Source: Melieria omissa (lineage: Eukaryota; Arthropoda; Insecta; Diptera; Ulidiidae). Taken from it: a DNA stretch of 64,000 bases. The position numbers and the translations under genes are program-made. The stretch is from the NCBI GenBank assembly GCA_963971225.1, contig OZ020267.1, forward strand, positions 125,578,068 through 125,642,067. The letters are read 5' to 3'. Below the pieces are notes generated by a model. It made no database searches. It saw only the letters and a program-made list of their open reading frames with translations, and had not been told where the DNA came from. Below, piece after piece: positions 10,253-21,484 of this stretch (positions are counted from its first letter, which is position 1; the number at the start of each line of letters is the position of its first letter).

Positions 10253-11007
10253 CCCTTTCGCTATTTTGTTGCCATATGGCAACGTGCTACTTTGTGGACG
10301 TCTGCATCCTCTATGGTTGCAAGAAAACATATTTTTGTTGGTTATTAGAATAGTTTGAAGTTTTAGAAAAAATACGAAATTCTTAAACAGAATATTAAAA
10401 TTTGAAGAATAGAAGTATACACGTTTTTTTAATGGTATATCTTGACATAGTAAAGGAAGAAGAAGCAGAAAAAATTAGCAATTTAGATAATTTTCTTTTT
10501 TAATTTTGGCTGAAGTAAATGAAGAAATATTCAAATTTTCGTTATGCGTAAAAATTTTTATGTTTAAGGGGGTAGTCAGGTAGAATCCACCAAATTTTTT
10601 TAAATAATTTTTTTTTCATACAAATTTGTATTCCTCATTAACAATTATTTTATATGTTATTGTACATAGTTTTGAGCATAGTATAATTATAAAGTAGTCT
10701 AACCTGAACTCTCCCCTCTTTTGAGTACAAATTTTTTGAAATTTCTTTCACAATATTTCATTTTGCTGTACCAAATTAAATTTTTTTTATTATTTAAAAA
10801 TATGGTCGATTCTACCTGACTACCCCCTTAAGTAATGATTTCAGCCACAACGATGTGGTTCCTCTCATAGAAAAGCACTCTAAAATACAGGGTCCGAGTA
10901 TACAAATTTAAAAAATGCTTATGGAATGTTGCTAATTTAACCACATAGAAGCTTAAGATATACATTTTAAAATTTAACTTTCCCAGTAAAAACCTGTAGC
11001 GAAAGGA
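10253..11007 (+). mobile_element. TTAA-type MITE family B, copy 1, carrying a nested MITE
   Basis: The left end begins CCCTTTCGCTATTTTG and the right end is CTGTAGCGAAAGG followed by ATTAA, so the ends are inverted (CCTTTCGCTA). A perfect 16-bp palindrome, GTTGCCATATGGCAAC, lies just inside the left end. The right TTAA is intact (11008-11011); the left has decayed to TTTT. Related sequence occurs at 39076-40211 and, in reverse, ending at 42137. Without the 260-bp insertion at 10568-10827 this copy would be about 490 bp. It has no coding capacity. Confidence 0.75.
10568..10827. mobile_element. 260-bp TTAA MITE (GGGGGTAGTCAGG ends), nested in family B
   Basis: Both flanks are TTAA (10564-10567 and 10828-10831). 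The ends are near-perfect inverted repeats of about 28 bp, starting GGGGGTAGTCAGGTAGAATC. The middle is AT-rich and non-coding. It sits inside family B, so it inserted after that element. Confidence 0.88.
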
Positions 11008-11011
11008 TTAA

Positions 11012-12252
11012 AAATGTGCCAAGCCCACTTTGGAAGTATTGAAGAGATAGGAACTTCGCACCTCCTGCTATCCTAATGGATAATTAACCCAAGCGGAACT
11101 CCTAGTGGGTGTCTTTTTGTCGTCTGCTCGTGTTAAGCTATCCGAAGGTTAAACGTAAATATTTATTTCCATTTTTTTTTCAGGTCTCACGAAGATATCT
11201 TATTTAGCAATGTGCTGCATGAATACTAAAATTCTTTGCCTCAAATTTAGTGCAGTCAAACCTGATTATTGTGCGCAAATTTTTGTGTGGACACTCATTT
11301 ATTACAATGTGCGTAAAATTTGTCCTCAAAAATTCAGACATGGGGGGACCTACTGAGCGACTTTTTTATGGGTATACTGAGTTGAGATCCACAAGCCGTT
11401 TGGCTGGATTGGCTCTAGTTTAAGAGAAATCCGACTTTGAAGTTTGCTCGTTTTAGTCGAGTTCGTCGCTTAAGTCTTTGAACGTTTAAATGCTAATAGG
11501 TCCTAAATCGTTCCGAATATCACCTTACTCTCGTCCGCAAGTTTGTAAATATTTTAACGACCAACAAATTTTCTTGAGACACCAACATAAAAAAATACAT
11601 TCAAACTGTGTTTTCGCCAAAAATGTCCCAAAAACCCCACTTTCGTCCAGGCATAAAAACAGTATAGCGAACCCTCGTGAAAAAAAGAAATGATTATGAT
11701 TTTATATAGAGGGTTGGCTCCTGCATCTAATAAACTAAAAATGTTGCCTGGGAAACGGCCATAAAAGGCGTGGCTCGGCGTCAAATTTCAAAGTTTTTAT
11801 CATAAAAACTCAATTAATCTCCAACTGATTCACACGATATGAGTATCAAACGAAAGGTATTTTTCATACCTTTCCTTTTGATGTGCAACATTAGATACGT
11901 AAGATGTACTAATAAAGAGTTTTAAGCGAAAATACATTTTTTTGTAAACATTTTTTTTAACGGATTTTTTCTGGAAAAATTCCATCATTGAGGTACAATA
12001 AGTTTGCTACCTTATTAAAGCCTGTAAAATTCCCCTTACAATGAAATAAATTTATAATAATGATAATAATAAATAATAAATTCTAATAAATTCTAAAAAA
12101 GGAGGAATGTCTAATTTGGAAGAAGGTATAATTTTGAAGAATAATTTTTATAATAGGCTCGCCATTTGAAATTACGCTGCATTGCATCTTCATAGCTGTG
12201 CATGGAAATGGCACAAGCTCTAAAAATATCAAACCAAAAAAAAATATTTCCT
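11012..12252. other. AT-rich non-coding DNA
   Basis: No gene or terminal repeat recognised. Frames up to 76 residues lack any familiar feature. Confidence 0.4.
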
Positions 12253-12256
12253 TTAA

Positions 12257-12735
12257 TCCTTTCGACCCTAAAGTTGCCTGAGAGCACTTCACCTATTTGT
12301 CATCTTTAGCTACGATTAATTTATGGGTTTAATTTAAGTAGACACCAACAAATTAATATCTTTAGAAGTGAATTCAAAGCAAATTCCAAAAACTTTACTG
12401 TAATCCCCAAAATAATTTCCAATAATTTGCAGCGATATCAGGGAAAATTTGTGTTCTAATTGAAGTCTACGAACTGGATCAAAACCCTGTTTCTTTAATA
12501 ATGGTTAAATAAAATCAAAAAGTGATATTTTTTTATTTTGCCATAAATATTAAATAATTTTTTGTAATTAAAAATTATTGATACAAAATTTAATTAACCC
12601 GTTTCAAGCTAAAATTGTTCGAAATTAAACTATCTCTAGAACTCTAACAAAAAGGAGTGGCGACTTCAAATTTCGTGTACACGCTTCTTAGGAAAGTGTT
12701 TTATGATTTAAATACCAAATAGGGGGTCGAAAAGA
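12257..12735 (+). mobile_element. TTAA MITE family F, copy 1 (479 bp)
   Basis: TTAA flanks at 12253-12256 and 12736-12739. The inverted ends are CTTTCGACCC on the left and GGGGGTCGAAAAG on the right. The whole length aligns with 33325-34045, where a second element has inserted into the TTTAAATACC motif present intact here at about 12708. Non-coding. Confidence 0.85.
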
Positions 12736-12739
12736 TTAA

Positions 12740-14710
12740 GAACATATGGGAAAAGTCAATAATCACTTTGCCTTAAAGATCTCTAAATACTAAAATGATT
12801 TTGTGCAACAAAAACGGGTAAGGATTTAAATGCATTTCTCATTGTTTGTGTCACGACAACGCCTACCTTTGTAATCAAAAATCGAGTAGGCTTTAGTACG
12901 AAACTCATTTCAACTTGAAAGGCCTCAAAAATGCCACTCGACAATGTGATTCCAGCATATGGGGCCCGCAGTCATGTGTTCGCGCTGAAGTCTCGGTGGC
13001 AGTCAAGGACATCAAGGACATATTTTTTTCTTTTGTTGTTATTCTATGTGTGCCATGAAATGAGAGCAAACAGCTGGCTGCATTTGTGACAAATTGCTTG
13101 ATTTTCAAGATTAAATTGTAATTAGATTACTTACATTATATCGCGCTCAAACAACAACAACAACAATAGAACAGCAGCCAAGCACAACAATACTTAGCAA
13201 TGTCAGCAACAAGCATTGCGTTGAAAAGCAAATATTTGACTTTGTTGAGCGCACTTTGCGGACGCTGAGGGTTGTTGGTTGGCTGGCGGGCTGGCTGACT
13301 GCCGTTTGAAGTTTCGACATTGGTTGTTGTGTTGGTGTTGGTGTTTTTTTAGGGCAACGGCGCAAAGTCAGCACAAAGTCATTAAGCCAAATATATATGA
13401 AACGCTTTAAATTTTGTGTAAATTTGCATTTATTGTGCGGCAGCCACAACAACAACAACAAGCACAACAACACAAACGTCGAAGTACACTTGAGTGCCCA
13501 ATCGACGCGGGCAAAATTTGAATAATTGAAAAATGTGATTATTGCTGGTTGACGTTGTTAATGTTCGAGCGGTGCGGTGTGGCCACTGTTTTTTATTGTT
13601 GTTGTCGTTATTGCATTTCATGGAAAATTTGCCGAGTCAGACGCCATCATAAAAAAAGGTTAATTAGACGGCGCGAGGTTAAAAATTGAAAACATTAAAA
13701 CCAAAAACAACAAAAATAACCATTATAATAACAACAATAACAACAGTATTGAGCTGATTTACTGCAGCGCAGATCGCGTCAGTTTTATGGGAATTACTGT
13801 TGTTGTTGTTGTTCTTGTTATTTTTTGCGTTGCTGTTGTTGATTCTCGTTTTGTTGTTGGTTGGTTTCTTTTTTTTTGTTTGTTGCTGCAATTAAAATGG
13901 GAAACAACGCGAATAAATAAAAGTCATAATAATGCTGGGGCTCAGTTTAATGTGCGTTGAGCCATTTGCATTGCAATTGAAACGCGCAAAAATTAAAATC
14001 GTCCATTCATTTCGGCATGCGGAAACTTTGCACAATGTGATCCGGAGCGCCCGAGAAGCAAATCGCCGGCATTAAGTAACAACACACACACACACACATA
14101 AACACACAGATGTGTTATCTGCCAGCCAGCGATATAAACTGCAAAGGATAACGCTTTGTGCCGACACTACACCACCGTCGCATTAATTGAAACTTTGGCC
14201 AAGAACAGCAGGCACAACAACAAAATCAACAACAACAACAACAACTGGCAATTATTTTTCACTTAATATCTGTAGGGGGGAAAACCGAACTTTCGATTTA
14301 ACGCCAGGCTGCAGCACACTTGGCCGAAATGCCGCCATTGTTGTGTGTCGCCCAGCAACATGGAAAACTTTTTTAATGGCGCACACAATTGTGACAGCAA
14401 CATTCGAAAAAACTTACCTATTTAGGCAACTGGGCGATTCCAGTTGGGGTTTGCAAGGATGTTTCGTGTGTCTGCAATCGGCAAAACTTGGCAATGAGAT
14501 TTGGCAATTCGCAATTAGTGCAAGAAATTTTCAAGCTTTTTCACTTGCATTCGCAGAGATAATGTTAAATTTCTTTTTAGGTTGCAACTTGCAACATGGT
14601 AACTTGGTTGGACACGTACTCGAAAAGTTTTCCATTGTTTTTGTTTTAATTTTGTAATTTTGTTTTTTGTTTTTATTTTATTTCATTTCCTTCAATTCCA
14701 TTTAAATTCA
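12740..14710. other. Unique DNA with CAA/GTT triplet runs
   Basis: Contains several CAACAA or TTGTTG runs (about 13148-13167, 13448-13470, 13796-13815, 14215-14245) and a CA run at 14083-14098. Frames rich in N, T or V come from these triplets. The 156-residue frame at 14187-14657 has no recognisable domain. No supported gene. Confidence 0.4.
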
Positions 14711-15057
14711 TTTAATTTAATTTAATTTTATTTTATTTTATTTTATTTTATTTTATTTTATTTTATTTTATTTTATTTTATTTTATTTTATTTTATTTTA
14801 TTTTATTTTATTTTATTTTATTTTATTTTATTTTATTTTATTTTATTTTATTTTATTTTATTTTATTTTATTTTATTTTATTTTATTTTATGTTATGTTA
14901 TTTTATTTTATTTTATTTTATTTTATTTTATTTTATTTTATTTTATTTTATTTTATTTTATTTTACTTTATTTTATTTTATTTTATTTTATTTTATTTTA
15001 TTTTATTTTATTTTATTTTATTTTATTTTATTTTATTTTATTTTATTTTATTTTATT
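14711..15057. repeat. (TTTTA)n array left of the retrotransposon
   Basis: Near-perfect TTTTA units with rare substitutions (TTTGATT at the right edge, TGTTATG near 14891). It lies against the 3' end of the minus-strand retrotransposon. With the right-hand array it would make one block of about 560 bp, similar in size to the uninterrupted array at 690-1280. Confidence 0.97.
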
Positions 15058-18048
15058 TGATTTATTGAACTCCTTAAGGGTTAAATATTACATATCGGTT
15101 GTATAACAACAAGATACATAAAACTATTGCAGGTACATGGTATTTTCTTAAGCATATATACAATTTAACTTTCAATACTTAAAAACGAACGAACAATTGA
15201 CGTTGTTGACAATATTACTGATTTTTGTATAGTCAAAAATTTATCCGCTAATTGAAGCCTCTCCAGTGTCGTCATTAATGTTTTGGGCACTACCCCTGTC
15301 GATGAAATGATGATTGGTACAATCACTACCTTGTCAAGTTGCCACATCTGTTTCAGTTCTTGGGCCAGTTGCTGATATTTCCTGCTTTTTTCCGCGATAC
15401 AGTCCTGTAGGTTGTGTGTGTTGGGAACTCCGATGTCAATTAGATGTGCGTTATTTGTCAATTTTTCGAGCAGGATAACATCTGGTCTGTTGTGCGGAAT
15501 GCTCCTATCCGTCAATACTGTGCGATCCCAGTAAATCTTGAACTCGTCATTTTCTAGCACTGCACTGGGCGTATACTTATAATATGGTAGTTCTTCTGTT
15601 AGCAGCTTGGTCCGTATTGCAAGGCTTTGGTGCACAATTTTTGCAACGTTGTTATGACGCGTCAAGTATTCAGTGGCCGCTAAAATTACACATGCTCCAG
15701 TGATATGTTGTATCGTTTCCGGTTGTTGTTGGCATTTCCGGCATTTGTCGTTGTTAATGTCAGCGCGTGCAATATATTTTAGGTAATTTCTGGTTGCAAT
15801 AACCTGGTCCTGGATCGCGAGCATGAGTCCTTCAGTTTCCGCATAAATGCCCGCTTGTTTGAGCCACAGATTTGAGGCAGGGGCGTCGATATCAGCTTGA
15901 CTTAAGGCATGTGGATGTTTGCCATGCAACGATTTCATCTTCCATTCTTCCAATAACTTGTCAATGCGCATGATGTCTGTTGCTTCGTCTTGGGGCGTCG
16001 CATTTTTTAGGTTAAGTGGCGTATATTTGTCATCGGCTTTGCATACCGCTATGTGTAATGCAGTGTCCTGTTGTAGAAAGTATCGGCGCAAGCTAGAGAT
16101 TTGCTTTTTGCAAAGATGCTGAATGTCTATTAATCCACGGCCTCCCAAGCTTCTGGGTAGGTTTATTCGCTCGACTGCTGACTTTGGGTGATGTGCTCCA
16201 TACTTTGTAAGCAAAGTGCGCGTCGCTCTCTTAACGCTTTCCAATTCCGTGTCGGACCATTTCAATATACCGAACGTATATGTTAGCACCGGAACAGCAT
16301 ACGTGTTGATTGCTTTGAACAAGTTTTTCCCGTTAAGGCACGATTTTAAGAGAGCCTTGGTTCTGTGCAGGAAGGAGTCCGTAACATTTCGTATCATAGT
16401 ATTATGATGGATTCTCCTTGTTTGCATGATGCCTAAATATTTGTAGGCATCATCGTCATCCATTGCATTTATAGTTTCGTTACTTGTTAACGGAAACTCT
16501 CGCAGGACAACTTTTCCGCTTTCAACACTAAACCGTTTGCATTTGTCCAGTCCAAATGACATACATATGTCTCGTGAAAAATCTTCTGTAATTTGAAGCA
16601 GTTCATTTATGTGACGTTCAGATCCTGCGTACAATTTTATGTCATCCATATAAAGGAGGTGTGTGATTTTGTAAGAATCAGCACTTTTCACATTAAACCC
16701 GAGTTTAGTTGCATTAAGAAGAGAGGAGAGCGGATTAAGCGCAAGACAGAACCATAAGGGACTTAGGCTATCCCCTTGCAGGATGCCTCTTCTAATACAT
16801 ATTGGCGAAGACTTCAGAAGACCCTTGTTAGTTCTTAAATTGAGTGTTATTTCCCAAGTATTTGCTAAATATCGTAAGATATTTATGATATTTGGTGCTA
16901 TTTTATAGATTTTTAACACTTCTAGGAGCCATGAATGCGGTACACTATCATAAGCTTTTTTGTAGTCAATATACGCTGTAAATATATTTCTTTGCTTATG
17001 ATAAGCTTGCTCCATTACAACCGAGTCTATTAGCAGCTGTTCTTTACATCCTTGTGAGTGCTTTACGCAACCCTTTTGCTCGATCGCCAAGATTTTATGC
17101 GCCTCTAAGTGCCGATACAGTTTATTTGCTATGCACGATGTCAATAATTTATAAAGCGTACACAAACACGTAATAGGTCGATATTTTGCTGGGTCTTTAG
17201 TGTTATTTTTGTCCTTCGGTAGCAGGTATGTTTGTCCTTTGGTTAAAAACTTCGGTACTTGTGATGTATCTTGAAGAAATATTGTGTAGAACCTTGCCAT
17301 ATATGCATGAGTGCAAGTAAGTTTTTTGATCCAGAAGTTATGGATATTGTCAGGTCCTGTGGCTTTCCAGTTGTGTGCCTTCTTGATGGCATCACTTACA
17401 TCTTTCTCTACTAGTGTGATATTTTCCATCACATTGATTTTTTCCGCTTCTTTATATTGCTTGTTAATCCACGTTGCGTTTGCCGCATGCTCACCAGCTT
17501 GACCCCATATTGATTTCCAGAAGCTTTCAATGTGCTTCATCTCAGGCACTTCATCGATTGCGCCTGTATCTTCTTTCCGCATTCGTCTATAGAAATTCTT
17601 TTCACTCCTCTGAAAGGTTGTATTAGCTTCCCTGCGTTTTTCAGACAAAGTATATCTACGCAGCCGATTTGCTTTTAATTGCAGTTTTTGTCGCAATGTA
17701 TCGCGTAGGAGCTCAGCAGTATTGTTTGGTGGGTCATGTTTCGAGTGAAATTTGTATTTCACTTTGATTTCCTCAAACCACTTGATCACCTTTGCACTCC
17801 TGTTTCCTGCAATATATTGAGTCAGCCGCCCAAGGTGGGCCCGAAGATCTTCGACTTGGCGCATGAGTCTTTGCTTCCAAGCTGGTGCAGCGTTCCGTGT
17901 GCGTGAGGTGGGTGTATTCTGTGGCTTAATCTTCCCACCTACAAAACGTACAATTGCAACAGCTGCAGCATAGATCGATGTTTGTAGTTTGTCAAAAGTA
18001 TTGACATTTGCTTCTAGATATATTGGCAGTATTTGGCTATTCATACAT
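15058..18048 (-). mobile_element. R4/Dong-like non-LTR retrotransposon inserted in a (TTTTA)n array
   Basis: The unit is about 2.99 kb, read on the minus strand: practically no 5' UTR (a few bases between the last repeat and the ATG), one 959-codon ORF, and a 3' UTR of about 105 bp merging into TAAAA repeats. Both edges are pentanucleotide repeat, so a target duplication cannot be separated from the array. A restriction-like endonuclease after the reverse transcriptase, rather than an apurinic endonuclease before it, places it in the early-branching R2/R4/NeSL group. Dong of silkworm, from the R4 clade, is known to sit in TAA repeats. Whether the 5' end is complete cannot be decided from one copy. 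Confidence 0.88.
15165..18044 (-). CDS. Reverse transcriptase / restriction-like endonuclease polyprotein (R4/Dong type), intact 959 codons
   Basis: This is the retrotransposon's replication protein, which nicks the target DNA and reverse-transcribes its own RNA from the nick. Residues 1-150 are basic and carry no zinc finger that I can see. The RT domain spans about 220-540: KATGPDNI at 227-234, YRPITCL at 288-294, FTAYIDYKKAYDSVPHSW (first catalytic Asp, D360) at 355-372, GILQGDSLSPLWF at 420-432, and LLYMDDIKLYA with the YMDD pair at 465-468. A CCHC finger, C768/C771/H780/C785, follows. The endonuclease has RPD at 853-855, D870 in LIDIGVP, and E885-K886 with K889-Y890, matching the PD..D..K pattern of R2-type nucleases. 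All key residues are present with no stop or frameshift, so the copy is young or still active. The ATG at 18044 is the first possible start, because a TAA lies just upstream in the repeat. A longer ancestral N-terminus lost by 5' truncation is possible. Confidence 0.93.
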   Translation of the reverse strand: MNSQILPIYLEANVNTFDKLQTSIYAAAVAIVRFVGGKIKPQNTPTSRTRNAAPAWKQRLMRQVEDLRAHLGRLTQYIAGNRSAKVIKWFEEIKVKYKFHSKHDPPNNTAELLRDTLRQKLQLKANRLRRYTLSEKRREANTTFQRSEKNFYRRMRKEDTGAIDEVPEMKHIESFWKSIWGQAGEHAANATWINKQYKEAEKINVMENITLVEKDVSDAIKKAHNWKATGPDNIHNFWIKKLTCTHAYMARFYTIFLQDTSQVPKFLTKGQTYLLPKDKNNTKDPAKYRPITCLCTLYKLLTSCIANKLYRHLEAHKILAIEQKGCVKHSQGCKEQLLIDSVVMEQAYHKQRNIFTAYIDYKKAYDSVPHSWLLEVLKIYKIAPNIINILRYLANTWEITLNLRTNKGLLKSSPICIRRGILQGDSLSPLWFCLALNPLSSLLNATKLGFNVKSADSYKITHLLYMDDIKLYAGSERHINELLQITEDFSRDICMSFGLDKCKRFSVESGKVVLREFPLTSNETINAMDDDDAYKYLGIMQTRRIHHNTMIRNVTDSFLHRTKALLKSCLNGKNLFKAINTYAVPVLTYTFGILKWSDTELESVKRATRTLLTKYGAHHPKSAVERINLPRSLGGRGLIDIQHLCKKQISSLRRYFLQQDTALHIAVCKADDKYTPLNLKNATPQDEATDIMRIDKLLEEWKMKSLHGKHPHALSQADIDAPASNLWLKQAGIYAETEGLMLAIQDQVIATRNYLKYIARADINNDKCRKCQQQPETIQHITGACVILAATEYLTRHNNVAKIVHQSLAIRTKLLTEELPYYKYTPSAVLENDEFKIYWDRTVLTDRSIPHNRPDVILLEKLTNNAHLIDIGVPNTHNLQDCIAEKSRKYQQLAQELKQMWQLDKVVIVPIIISSTGVVPKTLMTTLERLQLADKFLTIQKSVILSTTSIVRSFLSIES

Positions 18049-18259
18049 TATTTTATTTTATTTTATTTTATTTTATTTTATTTTATTTTATTTTATTTTA
18101 TTTTATTTTATTTTATTTATTTTATTTTCATTGATTTTATTTGATTTCATTTTATTTTATTTTGTTTTATTTTATTTTATTTTATTTTATTTTATTTTAT
18201 TTTATTTTATTTTATTTTATTTTATTTTATTTTATTTTATTTTATTTTATTTTATTTAA
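18049..18259. repeat. (TTTTA)n array right of the retrotransposon
   Basis: Near-perfect TTTTA repeat with a small disturbed block (TTTCATTGATTTTATTTGATTT) near 18126-18147. It abuts the 5' end of the minus-strand retrotransposon. Confidence 0.97.
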
Positions 18260-20519
18260 TTATGAAAAAATTAAAAAATTGTTATTATAGGATTTTTAAA
18301 ATATAAATTAAAAAAAACGTTTGTTTGTTGAGTCTTTAAATAAAAGTAAAATGTAACTCGTAAACATTGATTTTTACAATAAATCTTCTAACTGTTACGG
18401 TCCCTGGCCTTAACTACTAACGTCGTTGCCTCTATTTGTGTCTAAGATTGTACTGTTTTGAACTTTGAAATCAATACGATGTCAGCAACCTCGACAACAC
18501 CTAACAATTTTTTCTTAGGCATTTTGTCATCAAACCTCTTTCATCTTTCCCACTTGGTATCTACTTTAGTATTGAAACTTTGAAACTGTAAAAAAAGGAC
18601 ATGGTGCTAGATTGTAGAGCATGACTGAGCACATAAATAACGACTCAATGTGTTCACTCGCTGTAAATAACACCGAAACAGCGAAACTTAACATCGAAGG
18701 CAACTTGAAGTAACTACTTGAATAAGGTCACATTTACAGAAGGCATTCCTTTTGGCATTCATCAGACGCAAAAGAAGTCAGCACGCATGGAATTTCGGCG
18801 CCCAGACACATCTGAATGGCCAAAGTGAATCCCTACAAGCAAATAAGGAAATAAATTTAAAGTGAAATCACATGTCTGCTGTGTAATTTACGCGCTTCAA
18901 GGTAACTTTTGTGTGTCGTCACACACACACACACACACGCATACATAGGTATAAACGCGCCGACACAAACAAGGAAACAAAAGAACAACGTGCGGATTTA
19001 ATTTGCCTTATTTATATCCGCACAAACACACACATACACAAGTGTGCTGCAAAAAATGACTGCAAAAAGTGGCAGCACACACACAACACACACACATATA
19101 CAAATAAGAGTCATCATGCAACATGGCAACAACGTGGCCGTGTGCTGTTGCATTGAAATGCGCAAAAATTCATACATACTCATATACATACGTGTACACA
19201 TGTTCGTCTAGGTGTACAGTTACGGTGACAATGATAAACGTCCAGCCGACCAACAATGCACACGCACACACACACACACATTCATAACAAACATACATAA
19301 GTGCCGCCATAATTGCTGCCATAAGGATACAATGATGAATGCATTTTTGCCGCTGCTCTCGCTGCTTGACGTTGATTTTGTTGTTGTTGTTTTTGCGGTT
19401 ACAGTGCGTTGGCTTAATCGCGACTGTGTTGTGTGGCCGCTGTGGTGCGTTGCACATTGCGGTGCTGCATGGCAGAGAAAGAGAAAAGGAATGGACGCCG
19501 TCGACATGGACGCCGAGCAGCGCTTTAACCCGTGAGTTCTTGACTGAAAAGTAATTTTGAGGTAGAGAATGTTTTGTTTTAATTGAATATCAATAAAAAA
19601 TGTGTACTTCGCTTTGGGGTTTGGTTAAATCTTTCGTGAGTTCAGGCTCAGGCTTCCACAAAGTTGCTGGTTGGCATAAGGTAAAAAAATAGCGAAAGTG
19701 TTAAGAGAAAGATATGAATATATTTATATTTTTCTGGAGGGTTAAGACATTGTTGCGGCTGCGTGGCGTCCAAGGCGTGTAAATGTGTGAATGCACTCGT
19801 ACACCTTTGTACAGCTGTCGCTCTTCATGCGGTGTGCCTGTTTATTTGTATTTGTGTGTGTAATGCTGCACAACAATTTATACTTTACACGCAGGATGTG
19901 GCTGTTTGTGGCCGATTTTCGTTACTTTTTGTGGCTTTTTTGCTGAAATCAAAATATTGTAAATTTTTGTAATTATTGTGCTACTCTTTCTCTCTCTCTG
20001 TCTATCACATTCTGTTGCTACTATTGGATATATTTATTATGTTATCGACTTATCGTTGGTTAAGCAGCCTGATTAATTATTGTCAACTGAGAGAAAACTT
20101 TCCCTACCACAAACAAAAAATCCTTGCAGTTGGTCAAAACTGACTGATCACTTCGATATGGATGGATTCAGCAGACCAATTAATCTAATCAGCACAAGAC
20201 AATGTCTTGTGGAGGCCCTATGCTCCCGAGAGAAGTGAACAAGGAACAAAAAGATTCAGCAAATAAATGTGTGTATGTATAATGCTATGTTATCCTTTAC
20301 AATTTCAGCTCACTGAAAAATCTATTCGATTTTTTGTTGGCTCTTTTTGACTGTTTACTACTTGTCATCATTACAAAACAACTTTTATATACTTAATATT
20401 TAAAATTTTTTAAATTTTTTTATAGATATTTTTAAATATTTTCATGTCAGTTATGCTAACTTTTGAAATATTTTATAATTTTGTAATATGTTTTTGAAAT
20501 TCTTCTGATATTAAAACTT
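18260..20519. other. Unique DNA with CA runs
   Basis: Holds CA microsatellites near 18919-18938, 19024-19035, 19078-19098 and 19260-19281. Short frames (up to 107 residues at 19212-19535) overlap on both strands with no recognisable domain. No supported gene. Confidence 0.4.
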
Positions 20520-20521
20520 AT

Positions 20522-21126
20522 TCATACTAAATTTCTCATTGAAGTGGTCACACGGATGCGTTTTTGGTCGATTGTGAGCAAACGCGGCACCCATCTTGCA
20601 CGAAGCATTTTCGCTTCCAATTTCTCGTGCAAAATATTGTACGCCGAACCTATTGAGATGTTTACAGCCTCAGCTATCTCGCGCACTTTCAATTTCGGGT
20701 CGTCCAAAATCATATCGTGGATTTTTGCAATCATTTCTGGTGTTGTGACCTCATTTGGACGGCCTGATCGGTGTTCATCACTTGTGCTTCTACGACCACG
20801 TTTAAATTCAGCCATCCAGTATTTTTTACCATTTTATATGACGGAGCAGATTCCCCATAATGTTTATCGAGCTTTTCTTTTGTTACTTTTGGGGTTTTAC
20901 CTTTCAAAAAATAATGGTTAATTACAACACGAAATTCACTTTTCTCCATTGTCAGAAAAATAATCAAAGTTCTTCACTTTCCATGGCTGTCAAACAAAAC
21001 CTAATGTACAGAATGTCATGAAATTTGACATGTGGTCGTTTGAAGGTTGGTTCTATCCGGCAACAAAGAGATTTCTTCGTTTGTGGCGCCCTCTGTTGTT
21101 AGGTACCTTACTTTTTGGACAGCCTA
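20522..21126 (-). pseudogene. Truncated mariner transposon, family 2 (transposase N-terminal half)
   Basis: The minus-strand protein begins MEKSEFRVVINHYFLKGKTP (start near 20949) and continues KLDKHYGESAPSYKMVKN. A two-base insertion then shifts the frame (20731-20815) to EFKRGRRSTSDEHRSGRPN, KIHDMILDDPKLKVREIAEA, and RARWVPRLLTIDQK. These are the paired helix-turn-helix DNA-binding domain and linker of a mariner transposase. The sequence ends after about 150 residues, before any catalytic aspartate. The 5' terminal repeat survives: minus strand GGCTGTCCAAAAAGTAAGG near 21101-21124, beside TA. No matching 3' repeat is found to the left, so the element is truncated. It is a different family from the one at 1546-2056. 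Confidence 0.85.
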
Positions 21127-21484
21127 GTAAATGTGTGCAGAAATTTAAATGATTGTAGAGGATAAGACTGCAAAAAAAAGAGCTAAAAAATGGTTGATTG
21201 ATTGGTGTTGCTTAACTGATGTATGGTACAACTGGCCGAAGACTTTCGTGATTGTCATCTACGGCCATTAGATGTAATTCTTTATGATGTTAGATACTAG
21301 GTACACCACTCATAAAGTTCAATGTTTCGATTCGATGTTTTTTCTTGATGACAAAAAACACGTATTTTTGTGCTCAAAGAAGTGTTGAAAAGACGTGAGT
21401 TCTTGGATTTGCGTGGTGGTAAGACACTCGGAGGCCCTAAAAGACCCATTACAACGCAGTTGAATAGAAAATAACAAAAAGTAT

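Noticed and set aside
14187..14657. 156-residue plus-strand frame
   Set aside because: Begins in a CAACAA run (poly-Thr), with no recognisable domain, no promoter and no polyadenylation context.
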